From Panulirus ornatus (Eukaryota > Arthropoda > Malacostraca > Decapoda > Palinuridae): 64,000 nt of DNA. Made by a program: the position numbers and the translations under genes. The stretch spans positions 313,501 to 377,500 of the forward strand of contig NC_092265.1 in assembly GCF_036320965.1 (NCBI RefSeq). The letters are read 5' to 3'. Each line of letters begins with the position of its first letter. Position 1 is the first letter of the stretch. The notes below the pieces were generated by a model. That model searched no databases. It saw only the letters and a program-made list of their open reading frames with translations, and had not been told where the DNA came from. Positions 49,051 through 62,077 of the stretch are shown piece after piece.

Positions 49051-50150
49051 TGTCTTATCTGAGTGAAGTTTACTAGAGAGAGTCAAGAATGAATGCCCTC
49101 AGAGATGTTCACCAATCAGTCCGTGTTACACTTGTCATCACAGTGTTGTGACACTCACTATGTCACCTGGTGAAACGGCCAGTATGTCACCTGGCGTAAT
49201 GGCCAATATGTCACCTGGTGTAACGGCCACTATCATGTCACTAGACAGAAAACCAAATAACTACTGGAAAATGATAGCTGATCCTAGTGCTAGAACCAGA
49301 TGATGACGTTCCAGGTCGGTCAAGATCGTGAAGCACAGAACACTGGAGGCTGGTCCTGCTTGTTATAAACTGAAGTCATACTGGTAGACTCTGCTTCGAC
49401 CTCATATCACCCTTAAAACCAATAGCCTCCTTCACCCTACCTCAGAGTCAAGCCTACACAGCTCGTGACCCGCCTCACTGTTAACCTGACAGACGTCAGT
49501 CGCGATCCCGGTTCAGGTGATCCTTCAGTACTGTGGCTGGCCTTCACCTCCCCTCTTGCCCTCCACGTCTCGAAGAACTGAAAATTGATCTGTATCAAAA
49601 GTTGCAAGTCTTACTATGAACTGCATGAAGTAACAATCTTACATAATTTTGTTAAACTTTATAAAGCAGCAGATCAAGTGCTGTGAAACTAGTAACTTAA
49701 ACCATTCACCCTGTCATCCCTCCAACACTTCCACCATTCACTCCCTTACCAGCTCTGACATCCATACACCTGCCTAGCTCTACCACTCAGAACTTCCATG
49801 AGCAGCGAAAACCTGAACCCCCCCCCCTCATCCTGCATAATGTGCGGGGGCTGTAAATACGTCACCTTTTGTTTAGATTAGTAATGTCCACAGTATAACC
49901 TCAAACTTATGTGACCTACTCCAGGGTCTAGGAAGGCCAAGCCTGATACTGACCTGCTGTAGGCCAACAGCCGTGTTCATATCCTATTCTCACCTACGTA
50001 CTGTATGTAGGCCAACAACAGCTGCATCGGTGGAAGAATACATAAATGCAGTCTGTGTTGGCTGACAACTTCATTCTACAATCTGTGTTTAATATGGTTG
50101 TTATGTTTCATGAGAGATATATATTTTATAATGACGCCTTCTTCCTTGTT
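49050..50150. other. No recognisable gene
   Basis: 49.15-49.24 kb has three units of a roughly 24-bp repeat (tatgtcacctggtgtaacgg). The rest has no recognised motif and could include 3' UTR of the channel. Confidence 0.45.
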
Positions 50151-50645
50151 TACAGTAATTCAGAAGAGTGTGTTGAAAAGAAGTAGTAGGAGGGGTATTC
50201 ACTATACTTAAGTCTGGTTAGCTCTCACCTAGAATATGCAGTACAGTTCTGGCCCTCCTAACTATGTAAGGATATTCTTAAAAAGGAAGCAGTGCAGCGA
50301 AGAACAACTTTATGATTCCTTCCTTGCGTAGCAAACGTTATGAGGAGAAACTGCGAGAAGTGAATTAGTTGTTTCTCAGCAAGAAGCGGCTCCAAGCAAC
50401 GTGATAGAATGATTCTAAGATATTTTAAGGATTCAACATTGTTGATATAGAAAAATTTTTACGGCCTCGCCACCGTTGAACAAGAGGGAATGAACCAAAA
50501 CTCAAAGATCACCGAGCTAATTTGGTTTGGACAAAATCATTCTTTATCAGCACCATAACTGACGCGTGGAAAATCTTCCCAGAACAACACTTAATATGTT
50601 CAAAATTAAGTTTGATCATTGCCTACCACTTTCCGGTACTACATG
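50150..50645 (+). mobile_element. CR1/L2-like LINE C-terminal remnant
   Basis: In shifting plus-strand frames: a remnant of the LEYA.QFW(S)P block (tagaatatgcagtacagttc), KKEAVQRRTT, SKRYEEKLRE, a KRRL-like block, FTASPPLNK and LPRTTLNMFKIKFDH, matching the order of the C-terminal region of CR1/L2-type reverse transcriptases. Stops and frameshifts throughout; ends near 50645. Confidence 0.72.
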
Positions 50646-51667
50646 ATTCTTTTAATCAATCATCATAATATAGCGGTATATCATGATCTCCCTTGCCATG
50701 CTGCCCTAACTTACCAACAACCATTTAACACTTTAAGGGAACGAGAAGGAATTACAGTATCATCCCTCCACACCAGTAGTAGTATAGACATGATGAGTTG
50801 CAAGGCAGGAGCTCATAGTTTATCCTCATTATTGTCTATCAAAAAAAAGAATGAAGGTTAGCAGCAGGTCTTTGATGATGAAATCTATAATGTATTCACA
50901 TTCATTTCATGATATCAGTCTTTACTAAAGTATCTGTAATGATCTCATCATTGTACAACTCTGAAAAAAAAAATGGAATAATAAGGAACTAAGTTAATAT
51001 CATTATAGAATCTGACATCTTTCCCTCAACTGCTGTAAACGTTACTTGTGATAAGAGTCGTTTCCGATATCACTGGTAACTTCGTCATCTGGTGGTAGTT
51101 TCCTCGATATCCACTTACATAACCTATTTATAATGAATGGTGACGTCATCATTTACTTGTTACGGGCGATTACTAGCGACAAGTGACGTTATTAGTTACC
51201 AGTGACATGAACGGCTGCTAGAGACGTCACTAGTCCCCACTGACCCGCATTACTTTCCCTGAAAGTTAGAATTCTGTTTTTAAGTAAGGAAGCTTCGTGG
51301 AGGAAGGAGTAACGTCTCTCCTTGTTGAAGGAGGCAAGAGTTACCATGAGGCTCCTACATCGGAACCCGGAGCTGGTTGTAAGATCCAGCCGAGGAACCC
51401 CACCTGGCAAAGAAGTTTGGCACAGATTCTGATTGCTGTCGCTTCTCGGTAACCTGAGGAGACATACCCAACCTTCAAACCCTACCGGACTAATGGGCTT
51501 GTCAGTGGCACAGGAACCACCACCGCTTGACTATCTCCACCTGCTTTAGGTCCCCACCTGGCTCAGGGTTTCCGCCTGTAATGCTCTTACAAGACTAAGA
51601 CCTGCTCTTGCTCACGCTAAGAGCTTCACGTGTCTGAGTACTTCAACTTCACTTGGTTCAGGCCCCT
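50646..51667. other. No recognisable gene
   Basis: AT-rich to 51.0 kb, then mixed unique sequence with short open frames lacking domains. Confidence 0.45.
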
Positions 51668-51895
51668 TCCTAAGCTTGGGCCCCTTCCAGGTTTAGGACC
51701 CTCCCGGGATTGGGAACTCTCCCAGGCCTGGGGACTCTCCCAGGTCCGGGAACCCTCCCAGGCTCGGGGATCTTCCCAGGCTTGGGGACTCTCCTAAGTT
51801 TGGGGACCCTCCCATGCTTGGGGACCCTTCCAGACTTGGGGACCCCTCCCAGGCTTGGGGACACCCCTAGGCTTGGGGACCCTACCGAAATCGTA
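51668..51895 (+). repeat. 18-bp minisatellite
   Basis: About 12 units, core cttggggactctcccagg. Confidence 0.92.
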
Positions 51896-51993
51896 CCAGC
51901 TTTTGTTTTGAAGTAAATGTCCGAGTGGTTTCCCCGATTGTCTTACGTCTCCAGACTTTATTGATATTGTAAATCTTGAACTCATGACTTAAT

Positions 51994-51996
<3 letters not shown>

Positions 51997-52032
<36 letters not shown>
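51997..52032 (+). repeat. (GA)n microsatellite
   Basis: About 18 GA units. Confidence 0.96.
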
Positions 52033-52037
<5 letters not shown>

Positions 52038-52045
52038 TACTTACC

Positions 52046-52165
52046 TCCAGACCAGGTAGATGACGTCCAGACCAGGTGATGACTCCAGACCAGGTAGATG
52101 ACGTCCAGACCAGGTAGATGACTCCAGACCAGGTAGATGACTCGAGACCAGGCAGATATCTCCTG
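52046..52165 (+). repeat. Roughly 19-bp minisatellite
   Basis: About six units, core ccagaccaggtagatgac, starting right after the (GA)n. Confidence 0.9.
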
Positions 52166-53049
52166 TGTTGCAGGCATAGTTTAGAAGAGCACAAACTAAG
52201 TAATGAAGAGTATGATATATACAGTGTAGTGGATAATAAGATCTTTAGCTGTGTTGTTAACCCACAACCTGTAAGTCTCTCTCCTGATAACGTAAACCAT
52301 CTGAGCTTTAGTCCCGTCCTAACATGCGAGTATATCAGAAATGTACATTAAAAGAACTCCGAGCAAGGGTTAAGCTTTTATCCCAAAGACTCAGTATAAA
52401 CAACCACGTAATAGAAACCTATCAAACAGCAAACCAGAATCATCTGTTGTACATATTTTCATGTAAGTAAACAATCACAGGAAGGTCATTGTTGAGCAGT
52501 CATGTCCTTCATGAAGCTAAGGTAATAAAGCTCCAGGTTCTCTATCCAAGACACACTCTTGTTCTCGTCCCACAACAGTTGTTGTACATTGTTGTATTCT
52601 CGGTTCAAGAGCCGCCCTCTACAACACACTGACTTGAACCTCTGCCTGTACTCCTCCCCTTCACAATCCCTCGTCCTCACGGATTATCATTTATGCTGAT
52701 GGATTCCTCTACGTCAAGTTTTGTCTATGCTGAATGATTCTTCAGAACCTAACCAAATATGAGTCACCCTTACATGGGAGCCTCGGGTCAGGTTGTATGA
52801 TGAGTCAGTCAGGGATTGAGGCCATCCCACCACTGGCTCTTAAGTTCTACAAGAAATTTTTAACAGAATGTATCACTCTTAAACTCCTTTTATGAACACT
52901 GATACTAAAGTCGAATATCTTATTAAGTGATTCAATCTCACAAAAAGATAAGTTACCCAGTACAATCGGGTCATAATCTGCCTCCCACTATACTACCCGC
53001 CTCCCAGGGGCACCATCACTTGACAACATGCTCAACCACCGTCTGAGCT

Positions 53050-53248
53050 GCTAATACATAACCCTTACATCACATGGTCCTAGTACTTATCATACATAAC
53101 CCTTACATCACATGGTCCTAGTACTTATCATACATAACCCTTACATCACATGGTCCTAGTACTTATCATACATAACCCTTACATCACATGGTCCTAGTAC
53201 TTATCATACATAACCCTTACATCACATGGTCCTAGTACTTATCATACT
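53050..53248 (+). repeat. 38-bp minisatellite
   Basis: Five near-perfect units, core cacatggtcctagtacttat (starts at 53071 and 53109). Confidence 0.95.
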
Positions 53249-53526
53249 TGATTTATGATTAACGTAATCATAAATCTGGTTACACAGGTGGAGAGATCTC
53301 TAACATCTGGAGTGAATCCTAGAGATGGACGGTCGTTAGGGGCCACTGCCAGTCAGGTATCTGACATGGTATTCTTAAGGTCACCCTGTGACCTCCTGAC
53401 AGAACGATGGCGTGGGAAAATCCCTAACCTGCGTCAGGTGAGGAAGGCCCCTAGAGGCTTTAGTCCTTGACCAGCTGGACCGCCGCATGTCCCCTACAAA
53501 TCTACATCTCACCTCACTACTTACAC

Positions 53527-53527
53527 T

Positions 53528-53568
<41 letters not shown>
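53527..53568 (+). repeat. (GA)n microsatellite
   Basis: About 20 GA units at the left edge of a LINE copy. Confidence 0.96.
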
Positions 53569-53569
<1 letters not shown>

Positions 53570-53572
<3 letters not shown>

Positions 53573-54961
53573 GGAAAGTATTGAGAATATATGGTGTAGG
53601 AGGCCGGTTGTTAAAAGCAGTGAAAAGTTTTTATCGAGGATGTAAGGCATGTGTACGAGTAGAGAGTCTACATGGTTGTTTAATTTGTTCATGGATAGGG
53701 TTGTGAGGGACGTTAATGCAAGAGTTTTGGAGAGAGGGGCAAGTATGTAGTCTGTTGTGGATGAGAGAGCTTGAGAGGTGAGTTAGTTGTTGTTCGCTGA
53801 TGATACAGCGCTGGTGGCTGATTCGGGTGATAAACTGCAGAAGCTGGTGACTGAGTTTGGTAAAGTGTGTGAAAGAAGAAAGCCGAGAGTAAATGTGAAT
53901 AAGAGCAAGGTCATTATGTACAGTAGGGTTGAGGGACAAGTCAATTAGGAGGCAAGTTTGAATGGAGAAAAACTGGAGGAAGTGAAGTGTTTTAGATATC
54001 TGGGAGTGGATTTGGCAGCGGATGGAACCATGGAAGCGTAAGTGATTCATAGGGGGGGAGGGGGTGAAAGTTCTGGGAGCATTGAGAAATGTGTGGAAGG
54101 CGAGAACGTTATCTCGGAAAGCATAGATGGGTATGTGTGAAGGAATAGTGGTTCCGACAATGTTATATGGCTGCGAGGTGTGGGGTATAGATAGAGTTGT
54201 ACAGAGAAGGGTGGATGTGCTGGAAATGAGATGTTTGAGGACAATATGTGGTGTGAGGTGGTTTGATCGAGTAAGTAATGAAAGGGTAAGAGATGTGTGG
54301 TAATAAAAAGTGTGGTTGAGAGAGCAGAAATGGTTTGGTCACTTGGAGGGAACGAGTGAGGAAAGATTGACAAAGAGGATATATGTGTCACAGGTGGAGG
54401 GAACAAGGAGAAGTGGGAGACCAAATTGGAGATGGAAAGATGGAGTGAAAAAGATTTTGAGTGATCGGGACTTGAACATTCAGGAGGGTGATAGGCGTGT
54501 AAGGAATAGAGTGAATTGGAACGATGTGGTATACAGGGGTCGACGTGCTGTCAGTGGATTGAACCGGGTGCATGTGAAGCGTCTGGGATAAACCATGGAA
54601 AGTTCTGTGGAGTCTGGATGTGGAAAGGGAGCAGTGGTCTCGGTGCATTATACATGACAGCTAGAGACTGAGTGTGAACGAATGTGGCCTTTGTTGTCTT
54701 TTCTTAGCGCTACCTCGCGCACATGCAGGGGGAGGGGGTTGTCATTTCATGTGTGGCGGGGTGGGGACGGGAATGAATAAGGGCAGATAGTATGAATTAT
54801 GTACTTGTGTATATATGTATATATCTATCTTTTTTTTCCAAAAGAAGGAACAGAGAAAGGGGCCAGGTGAGGATATTCCCTCAAAGGCCCAGTCCTCTGT
54901 TCTTAATGCTACCTCGCTAATGCGGGAAATGGCGAATAGTATGAAAGTAAAGAAAAAAAAG

Positions 54962-54979
<18 letters not shown>
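53570..54979 (+). mobile_element. LINE (family B): RT motif C to 3' end
   Basis: The plus strand encodes remnants of LFNLFMDRVVRDVNARVLER, then LLFADDTALVADSGDKLQKL with FADD at 53793-53804, FGKVCERRK.R.NVNKSKVI, EASLNGEKLEEVKCFRYLGV, the CEV...DR...VDVLEMR region and 54310-54591 WFGHLEGTSEERLTKRIYVS, RRSGRPNWRWKDGVKK. Catalytic motif C is intact but several stops and frameshifts interrupt it. The 3' UTR (54594-54947) ends with gctacctcgctaatgcggga, an A-rich tail and (TA)n. Confidence 0.87.

Positions 54980-55010
<31 letters not shown>
54948..55010 (+). repeat. A-rich tract and (TA)n between two LINE tails
   Basis: Poly-A with G interruptions (54952-54979) passing into about 16 TA units. 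It separates two LINE 3' ends facing each other. Confidence 0.95.
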
Positions 55011-55014
<4 letters not shown>

Positions 55015-55017
55015 GTT

Positions 55018-55590
55018 ATACTTTGTCGCTGTCTCGCCCGTTAGCGAGGTAGCGCAAGGAAACAGACGAAAGAATGGCCCAACCCACCCACATACATACA
55101 CGTGTATACATACGCGCCCACACACGCATATATACATACCTATACATTTCAACGTATACATACATATACATGCACAGACAAATACATATATACACATGTA
55201 CATATTCATACTTGCTGCCTTCATCCATTTCGTCGCCACTCCGCCACAAATGAAATGGCACCCCCCCCCCCCCCTCCACTCCGCGCGCGAGCGAGGTAGC
55301 GCTAGGAAAAGATAACAAAGTCAACATTCGTTCACACTCAGTCTCTAGCTGTCATGTGTAATGCACCGAAACCACAGCTCCCTTTCCACATCCAGGCCCC
55401 ACAAAACTTTCCATGGTTTACCCCAGACGCTTCACATGCCCTGATTCAATCCTTTGACAGCACGTGGACCCCGGTATACCACAACGTCCCAACTCACTCT
55501 ATTCCTTGCACGTCTTTCACCCTCCTGTATGTTCGATCTCGATCGCTGAAAATCTTTTTCACTCCATCTTTCCACCTCCAATTTGGTCTC
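55018..55590 (-). mobile_element. LINE (family B) 3' end, 5'-truncated, minus strand
   Basis: From the left: gcgaggtagcgcaaggaaac, TACA-rich UTR, gcgaggtagcgctaggaaaa, ctagctgtcatgtgtaatgc, then the reverse complement of the C-terminal coding end (ccagacgcttcacatgccct to aatttggtctccc), equivalent to 54410-54700 of the neighbouring plus-strand copy. Confidence 0.85.
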
Positions 55591-55666
55591 CCACTTGGGA
55601 ACTTATCGTGTTCCCCGCGGACTCAGGAATATACTTGATCAAGCGCAAAATTGAGATCCTTTCCAA
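55590..55666 (+). mobile_element. Penelope-like element 3' terminus
   Basis: cttgggaacttatcgtg, a divergent ccgcggactcaggaatat segment and gatcctttccaatata match the reverse complement of 12352-12433. It abuts the truncated LINE at 55590 and ends in (TA)n at 55667-55709. Confidence 0.65.
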
Positions 55667-55669
55667 TAT

Positions 55670-55711
<42 letters not shown>

Positions 55712-55712
<1 letters not shown>

Positions 55713-55970
55713 CATCATACTTGATCGCCGTTTCCCGAGTCAGCGAGGTCGCGCCAGGATACATGAAGAATGACTCATCCGCTCATATACAAGTATATAT
55801 ACATAAACGCCCATACACGCATATATACATATATATACATACACAGGTATATACATATTACACATGTACATATACTTGCTTGCCTTCATCCATTCCTGGC
55901 GCTTCCCCGCCCCACAGGAAACAGCATCGCTGCCCCCCTGCTTGAGCGAGGTAGCGCCAGACAATTTCCA
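55712..55970 (-). mobile_element. Diverged LINE/SINE 3' tail module
   Basis: cgtttcccgagtcagcgagg, a TACA-rich middle, cttcatccattcctggcgc and gagcgaggtagcgccaga correspond to the 55018-55310 module. Diverged subfamily with its (TA)n end on the left. Confidence 0.6.
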
Positions 55971-57170
55971 GTCGCACTCGTTCTGTTCTTAACTAGAGGA
56001 TGATACAGTGATATATCCGTTATAGTTATGCACAGGATACATTTCGAAGGACTGATCTATAGATGTACATATGATGTTATTATATAAACTGTTGAACACA
56101 TGTAAATAAAACTTACCTTATGTTCGTCTTGTTATTGTACTTAATACTCTTTCATACACACAAAGGTCAAAACTTTTCAAGTTTGGTCAACGCATGTAAT
56201 GATGCACAAAAAACTAATAGGGAAGGTTTAAAGGATAGTGTTATAGATGGTAACAGAATTAAGAGATAAGTTACAATGAAAGATAGGGTACAAATTTTTC
56301 CACCACTGAAGGAAGAGTGAGGGTTGACTTGATTACAAGCTTTTAACTTTTTAAACCATTTTGATACCATAGTAGAACAAGACGTCATTATATAATGTTA
56401 AGCAAGAGTAACATGATGTATTGATCCATTTGTATCTTACGAGAGTAGTGGAATTACTTGACCGACATCATAATGAATGTGGACGACATACGTAAGATGG
56501 AAAAGTTGTATGATGTTAGAGAAAGCTCGAGACATGGGGCCTCCACGAATTTAAAACTTTCCAGTATTTTCCCTTTCTTAAGTATTACTGTAGTTTTGCT
56601 TCCGAAAGTGGCTGCTAGGATGCTCCTAGTATTGCGTATTTCTCGGCAAATCAGTGCATGACAATTGATACTGACGATTGGCAACCCAAAAGTGGGCCAT
56701 TTTGAGATCTGTATAATTCCTACACGTCGAAGTTTTGGAAATTTCCACCACTACATGTCTTTCCTAACAAGTTTGACCTGGATTATTTTTAAGGCAGATT
56801 TTCCATTTCCTCTAAAATCTTTGAAAGCGATTTTTTTTTAATAATATCCTTCTTTTCTAATTGCTCTTCCTCATAAACTTTCCTCACGTGTCGATTTCGG
56901 CGTAGCACTGATGTGGACATGTGTCTGTAACTGGAGCCACTAACATAAAAGTTAAAAAGTTCCTAAAATGTACACGAGATAACGTCCTGCATTAATACGT
57001 TATGGTTCATACTAGAACCGGGATGAAACGCCATTCCTGCTGGATATTGTCTTGATTTTGACCGTGGATGTAGAGCATGAGAAGGGAACAAGATGCAGAG
57101 AGGAAATATAATCGTAATGATTATGTAGAGTTGATCAAGTTGCTTGGAAGTGTAAACTGGGAAAGGGAGT
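55971..57170. other. No recognisable gene
   Basis: AT-rich sequence. The open frames at 56167-56388 and 56454-56684 (minus) have no domain I can name. Confidence 0.4.
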
Positions 57171-58330
57171 TCTATGATCAGAGTACAGACTAATGATATA
57201 AAAGCTACAGTAGTCAGAACATGGGTGAAAGTAGATGCAACAGGTGGATACAGATTAAAAGGTGGAGAGAAACAAGGTTCAATAAAGAATGTACACAAGA
57301 GATGGAGGCGAGATATGTATGACAGAAGAGATGCAGATGACAGTATGGCCGGCCAGAGCAAAAAGCGAGAGGTGCAAGGTAAGGAAGATGGATTAGAGAA
57401 ACTTTAAAAAGAGTATGCTGGACAAAGCAAAAGACAATCCAAATCTTCTCCATACTTTATCAGAAGTAAATTATCTGTTAAAGGGTAAATAATCAGGCTA
57501 AGGGAACTTGGGGTAAGAATGTTTGAGGATGATATGGAAGTGTGTGAAGAACTGAATGATAAGTTTAAAAGCGTTTTTACCAAGGACGCTAATACTGCAA
57601 GATGAAAGAAGAACGTCCTGAAAGGACCAGAAATTGATGGAAATATATAATCAGGCTCTCAGAGTAGTAACTTGACTCATAAAAGCTCATTTACCTGAAG
57701 TCTCCCCATGTGTGCTGAAGAAACGAACGGAGGCACTTGCTAACTCATTCAAAGTAGGTCCAGAGTTGTGAAGGGCGAATGTCGTATTGATATCTAGGAA
57801 GGTGATCGGCAAATCGCGGTGAACTGCAGAGTTGTCTCATTATCAAGAGTAGTTTGTACTGGAAAAGATAAGAAGGTAAATGGCTGGCTTCTTGCAAACT
57901 GTCTAACTGGGAGGCGGCACTGCTTCAGGGAGAGGGTTGTATGCATTTCTTAACCTAAAATTCTATGGAAGAATGACATCTATGTTAGATCAAGTAGACG
58001 GAAGAGTATATTGTGTCACTGGACTGACAGAAAGATTTTGATGTCATAAACCATCCAATGTCCTACCTTCGTACCTCTTAGATGACATAGTTATTTGGAT
58101 CAAGCACTTGATATAGCTACGAGAAACAAATCGGCACTGTACCTTGCAGAAATCTACAGGTAATATAGATTGTACGAACTCGTCAGGTGTAATACATGGG
58201 ATTAAGAGTTAGTTGAGGATGTGTGAAATGTATTGCAAGCAAAGCAAACGTTTGCCAATAATGAGGAAGGAGAGAGATCTGTTTAATTTGCGAATGTTTA
58301 CAAATACAGCATGTAAGGAATGACATCTAA
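57170..58330 (+). mobile_element. CR1/L2-like LINE remnant: linker and RT
   Basis: Plus-strand blocks in order: KFKSVFTKD, LPEVSPCVLKKRTEALANSF, RANVVLISRKVIGKSR, then the segments RRMAGFLQ, FYGRMTSMLDQVDGRVYCV and HKPSNVLPSYLL. The order fits CR1/L2 reverse transcriptase (PDG.SP.VLKECAE, ANV.PIFKKGD, ...LLEFY..VT, YLDF.KAFD.VPH). Motif A aspartates are gone (VTGLTERF then stop), so it is dead. A lone C-terminal piece of a similar element lies at 50.2 kb. Confidence 0.62.
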
Positions 58331-60222
58331 ACTTCAACGATGTTGTTATTTCTGGAAAACTCTCTACTATCTAGTCATTTAGTTTAGGTTTACTTCAAAG
58401 AATTAAGGCTTTACGTTTTCTATGAACAAAACACAGAAAATTCTTTTCTTGGTACCTATAACATTACACTATTGACATTATTTAAGTTTCATCACACATT
58501 ATACTATTGATAATCTTACTGATACATACAACAGGTTAGGACACATTGTTCAGGTATATAGGGCCACAACATGTATCAACGTTATCTGTTATTCTACACT
58601 AAACTACAGTACTGTGTGAATTGCGTTCTGTTGTCCCATGTTACACTGCATTACCGTACAGATCGCATTATGTTGTTCCATATTACACAAAAGCACTGCA
58701 TGAATTGCTATCTGTTTTTCATACTATATATTTCTTTCACTAAGGCCTGTCCTCTGCACCATCCACGCATTCTGTATCCTCTTTTGCGCCATAATCCAAT
58801 TGGGGGGGGGGGGGGGTGCACAATTACTTGGCTGGTCATTATCAATGTAGAATTGTTCTACTCTCTACTACAGTAACGTACGAGTTTTATCATTAATTTC
58901 GTTTAACACAGTTTGCAAAGACAGTACATACACATGTCAAAGTAATATGTATTTAAGAAAAAAAAACTGTTTTACCGAAATATATTAACGTTAAATGATC
59001 ATAGTCATATGATTATTTTCGTATTTTTCTACTTCAACGATGATAGTGTACTCAGGTCTTTCACATTCGTTTGTGTTCATTATGAAATGATCTAACTTGG
59101 ATCTATTTCAGTTATGTCTTTTGATGTTATTACCTGGAATGTACCATCAGGACCACACTGGAATTATGTATTTATAATGATACTGTATGTACCGTCATCG
59201 TCAAAGAAAAATGTATGCATTACTAAATGAAATGAATGGATGAATCAATCAATTGATGACAAAAAAACAAAGAACACATTGTGGTCATCTTATTGAGATA
59301 TGAAATAAAGTATATATAAGCAATCACATCATTGCAGAAAAATTCGGTCGAATGTAAGACATACAACTATCGATAATGACTTACATATGAAAGAATATAC
59401 TTAATTACTGTTATTTTAAGTTCAAAAATTTCTTAAAACTTGTCTTACAGTCTTCTGTCAACACCTGGTGTCTGCGGCCAGGGTTGCAAACTAATGTTGC
59501 TTTCTTACGAATCTTATCTTTAATTTCCGCAGATATAAATTAATAACATTAACTAAAGTAGTATTTAGTACAGGAATAAGATAAGTCGTCTTTTGGTTAG
59601 AGACGAGACGCACTAGCTTCCTCTGTAGTTAAAGTAATAGGCAAGTGGTTGCGAGCTCTGGCTTGAGGTGATCTGACAAGTATTGAATGTGATAATTAAA
59701 GTGGTCTGGCGCGGTGCTGTAAGCATGATTTCATCATCCAAGACTATAGGATTATAGCATTATCGGTATAGGATTGTAGCATTATTGGTGTAGTGTCATG
59801 GCTGATGACACTAATTGATCTTGACCGAGTCTAGTGCTTTCAACTACATGACCAGCAGTGATCGCGTTCCTTAATGTTCAGGTCGGAGATCACCGTGTTT
59901 CCTCAAGGTACACAACAACACACACCCAGCTGACGATGGTCTTGGGTAAGCAACACTCGGAGGTTTGGTTTTTAGAAAACTTCACTGTTTATATAACAGT
60001 ACCCATAGATGAACTGATTTAGTGATAGCTTGGGTGAAGGCTTCGCATATTCATATGTAGATAGAGGCAAGTGCATAACATACAGTAGGTGCAGTACATC
60101 AGCAGAGAAGGGTATCACTTGAGCTGGGAGTCCTACAGTCCCAACTGTTCCTGTTACTAAGCAACGTGGACTACCAGCCTCCCGTACTCCACCACGTAAT
60201 CCTCTCGTCGACAGATGAAAAG
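58331..60222. other. No recognisable gene
   Basis: AT-rich DNA with a poly-G run of about 16 at 58802-58817. No coding or repeat structure recognised. Confidence 0.5.
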
Positions 60223-61045
60223 TATAACTAATCTAGCTCTCACAGTAATGAAAGTAATGGTCGATATAGAGCACTGTTGTCTAGGTTATACTGCGAGGCG
60301 AAGACCCGTCATAAATGATTGTGAAAAATTATTCTATTAAGTCTAGAATGAGCCCAGGTTGATAATGATCAGTATTATTAATCAAAACATAGAAGTAACA
60401 AAATCACAAAGTAACATCAAGTATAATAACTAATTAACCAAATTAAATCAACAATGAATCCATGAATCACATCCCCATGAATAGAAAAATATTACCACAA
60501 ATCATATGAAAAGCAATTTCCCAGCACACAACATAAAGCTATGTTAACACAACCACAAGTGCATTTAACCACAAAGGCAGCTTGACTTATAAAAAAAAAA
60601 TCGTTACGCTCCCCTACCACACCACCACACCTCGGGGAAGAGCCACTACACCTCAGGATGCCGTCTGGGTTGAGACTGCCGTGGAAGGCATCGGCACCGA
60701 TATATAAAGGGTTGGTATGAAGCCCGGCTTGTCTCAGTCAAAGTGAGACGAAGCAACAAGGACTTGAATGAACGCAGAACGATCTGGTTCCAACGTGGCA
60801 GAGAGGCAGTTGTGCATAGTATGGAGGACAAAATAATATAAGATTTTAAATTTAAACAAGATCTTAGGAGAGTACATGATAATATATATATATATATATA
60901 TATGCAAAGATTCGAACCCCGTACCATTTGCGTGATAGCTGGGAACGCTAACTGCGAGGCTATGATCGCCCCTAACAGGGAAATGACTATTCGATTGCTA
61001 GTAATCCAATACCCTTAAACAAGATCTTATGAGAGTACATGATAA
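60223..61045 (+). repeat. 820-bp dispersed repeat, copy 2
   Basis: Same-orientation copy of 9077-9897 with about 20 small differences. It has a shorter internal (TA)n and ends at gagagtacatgataa where copy 1 runs into a long (TA)n. Confidence 0.88.
60885..61014 (-). mobile_element. tRNA-derived SINE-like insert (copy 2)
   Basis: Same A-box and B-box arrangement as at 9741-9866, with one change (gcgtgatag for gcgtggtag), between the same direct repeats (about 60850-60884 and 61014-61045). Its presence in both copies shows it predates their separation. Confidence 0.5.
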
Positions 61046-61294
61046 AAGTCATATGCTGTTGAGGCGCTGTGGAAGTTGTACTGAAAAGTGGTCCACATCG
61101 TCGGCACGGTGCCCAGATAGGCCGTTTGTATTCGCCTGTAATGTCGACGTCAGAATACCATGTGACACCCTGCACGTATGCGTATATGTGGGAGGGGACC
61201 TAACATATGGTCTGGCAATGGCACGCTCAGCAGGGGGAAAAAAATTGATATTGATTTGTTAGCTCTGAGGCCCTGTGGAATGGGAGCGAAACAC

Positions 61295-61430
61295 CTGAAA
61301 TGGGAACGGAACCCTGGGACGGAAGGGCAAAATCTGGGACAGGAGGGCAACATCTGTAACGGAAGGGCAACATCTGGGACAGGTGGGCAACATCTGGACT
61401 GGGAGAGGCACATCAGGGACGGAAGGGCTG
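61295..61430 (+). repeat. 21-bp minisatellite
   Basis: About six units, core ggaagggcaacatctgggac. Confidence 0.88.
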
Positions 61431-62077
61431 CCAGGCATCTGTTCCCGCCATTTATTCGTCGTTGTATTGACCAGCCTGATCTGGTGGTCATCTGAATCTT
61501 CTCTGCTAGAGTTATGTGTTTACATACAACCAAGTATCTATAAAAGTTATTACTATAGTGTTGTAAACCTGGAGGGATGCCTCCCACAGCCTACCCGGGC
61601 CTGATGGTCGTCGTGGACATGATTATATTTCCACTTGGTTGAAATGATTTGCAAGGGAGGTTCTCTCGCAGACAAGACAACATCATTCATGAAAGCAACT
61701 ATCCTCACAGTACAACAAGGCCGCGGACTGGGGTGTTGTGTCCTGAAATATGCATTCGTCTAAACATACAGATAAAGTATCCAATGATGATATGGGAGAA
61801 GGGTACAGTACATGGCCAGGATGAGGATGAAGCAAATATAGAGCGTGCAGTGGGTACAGTACATAGCCAGGTGGGTCCAGCATAACACATAACAACTTAA
61901 GCAGGAGTCACACACATGAAGAACAGCATAACACATGATATATTGGTTCTAGAGGGTAGAACAGGATAATTTAACTGGTGGCGATAAAGAGGAAGAATAT
62001 TCAGGGAAGGTCTGGGGGTACATTAAGATACAAAGTAATACTGACGAGAACTTATGAAAGGTTACAAGATTCTGGAG

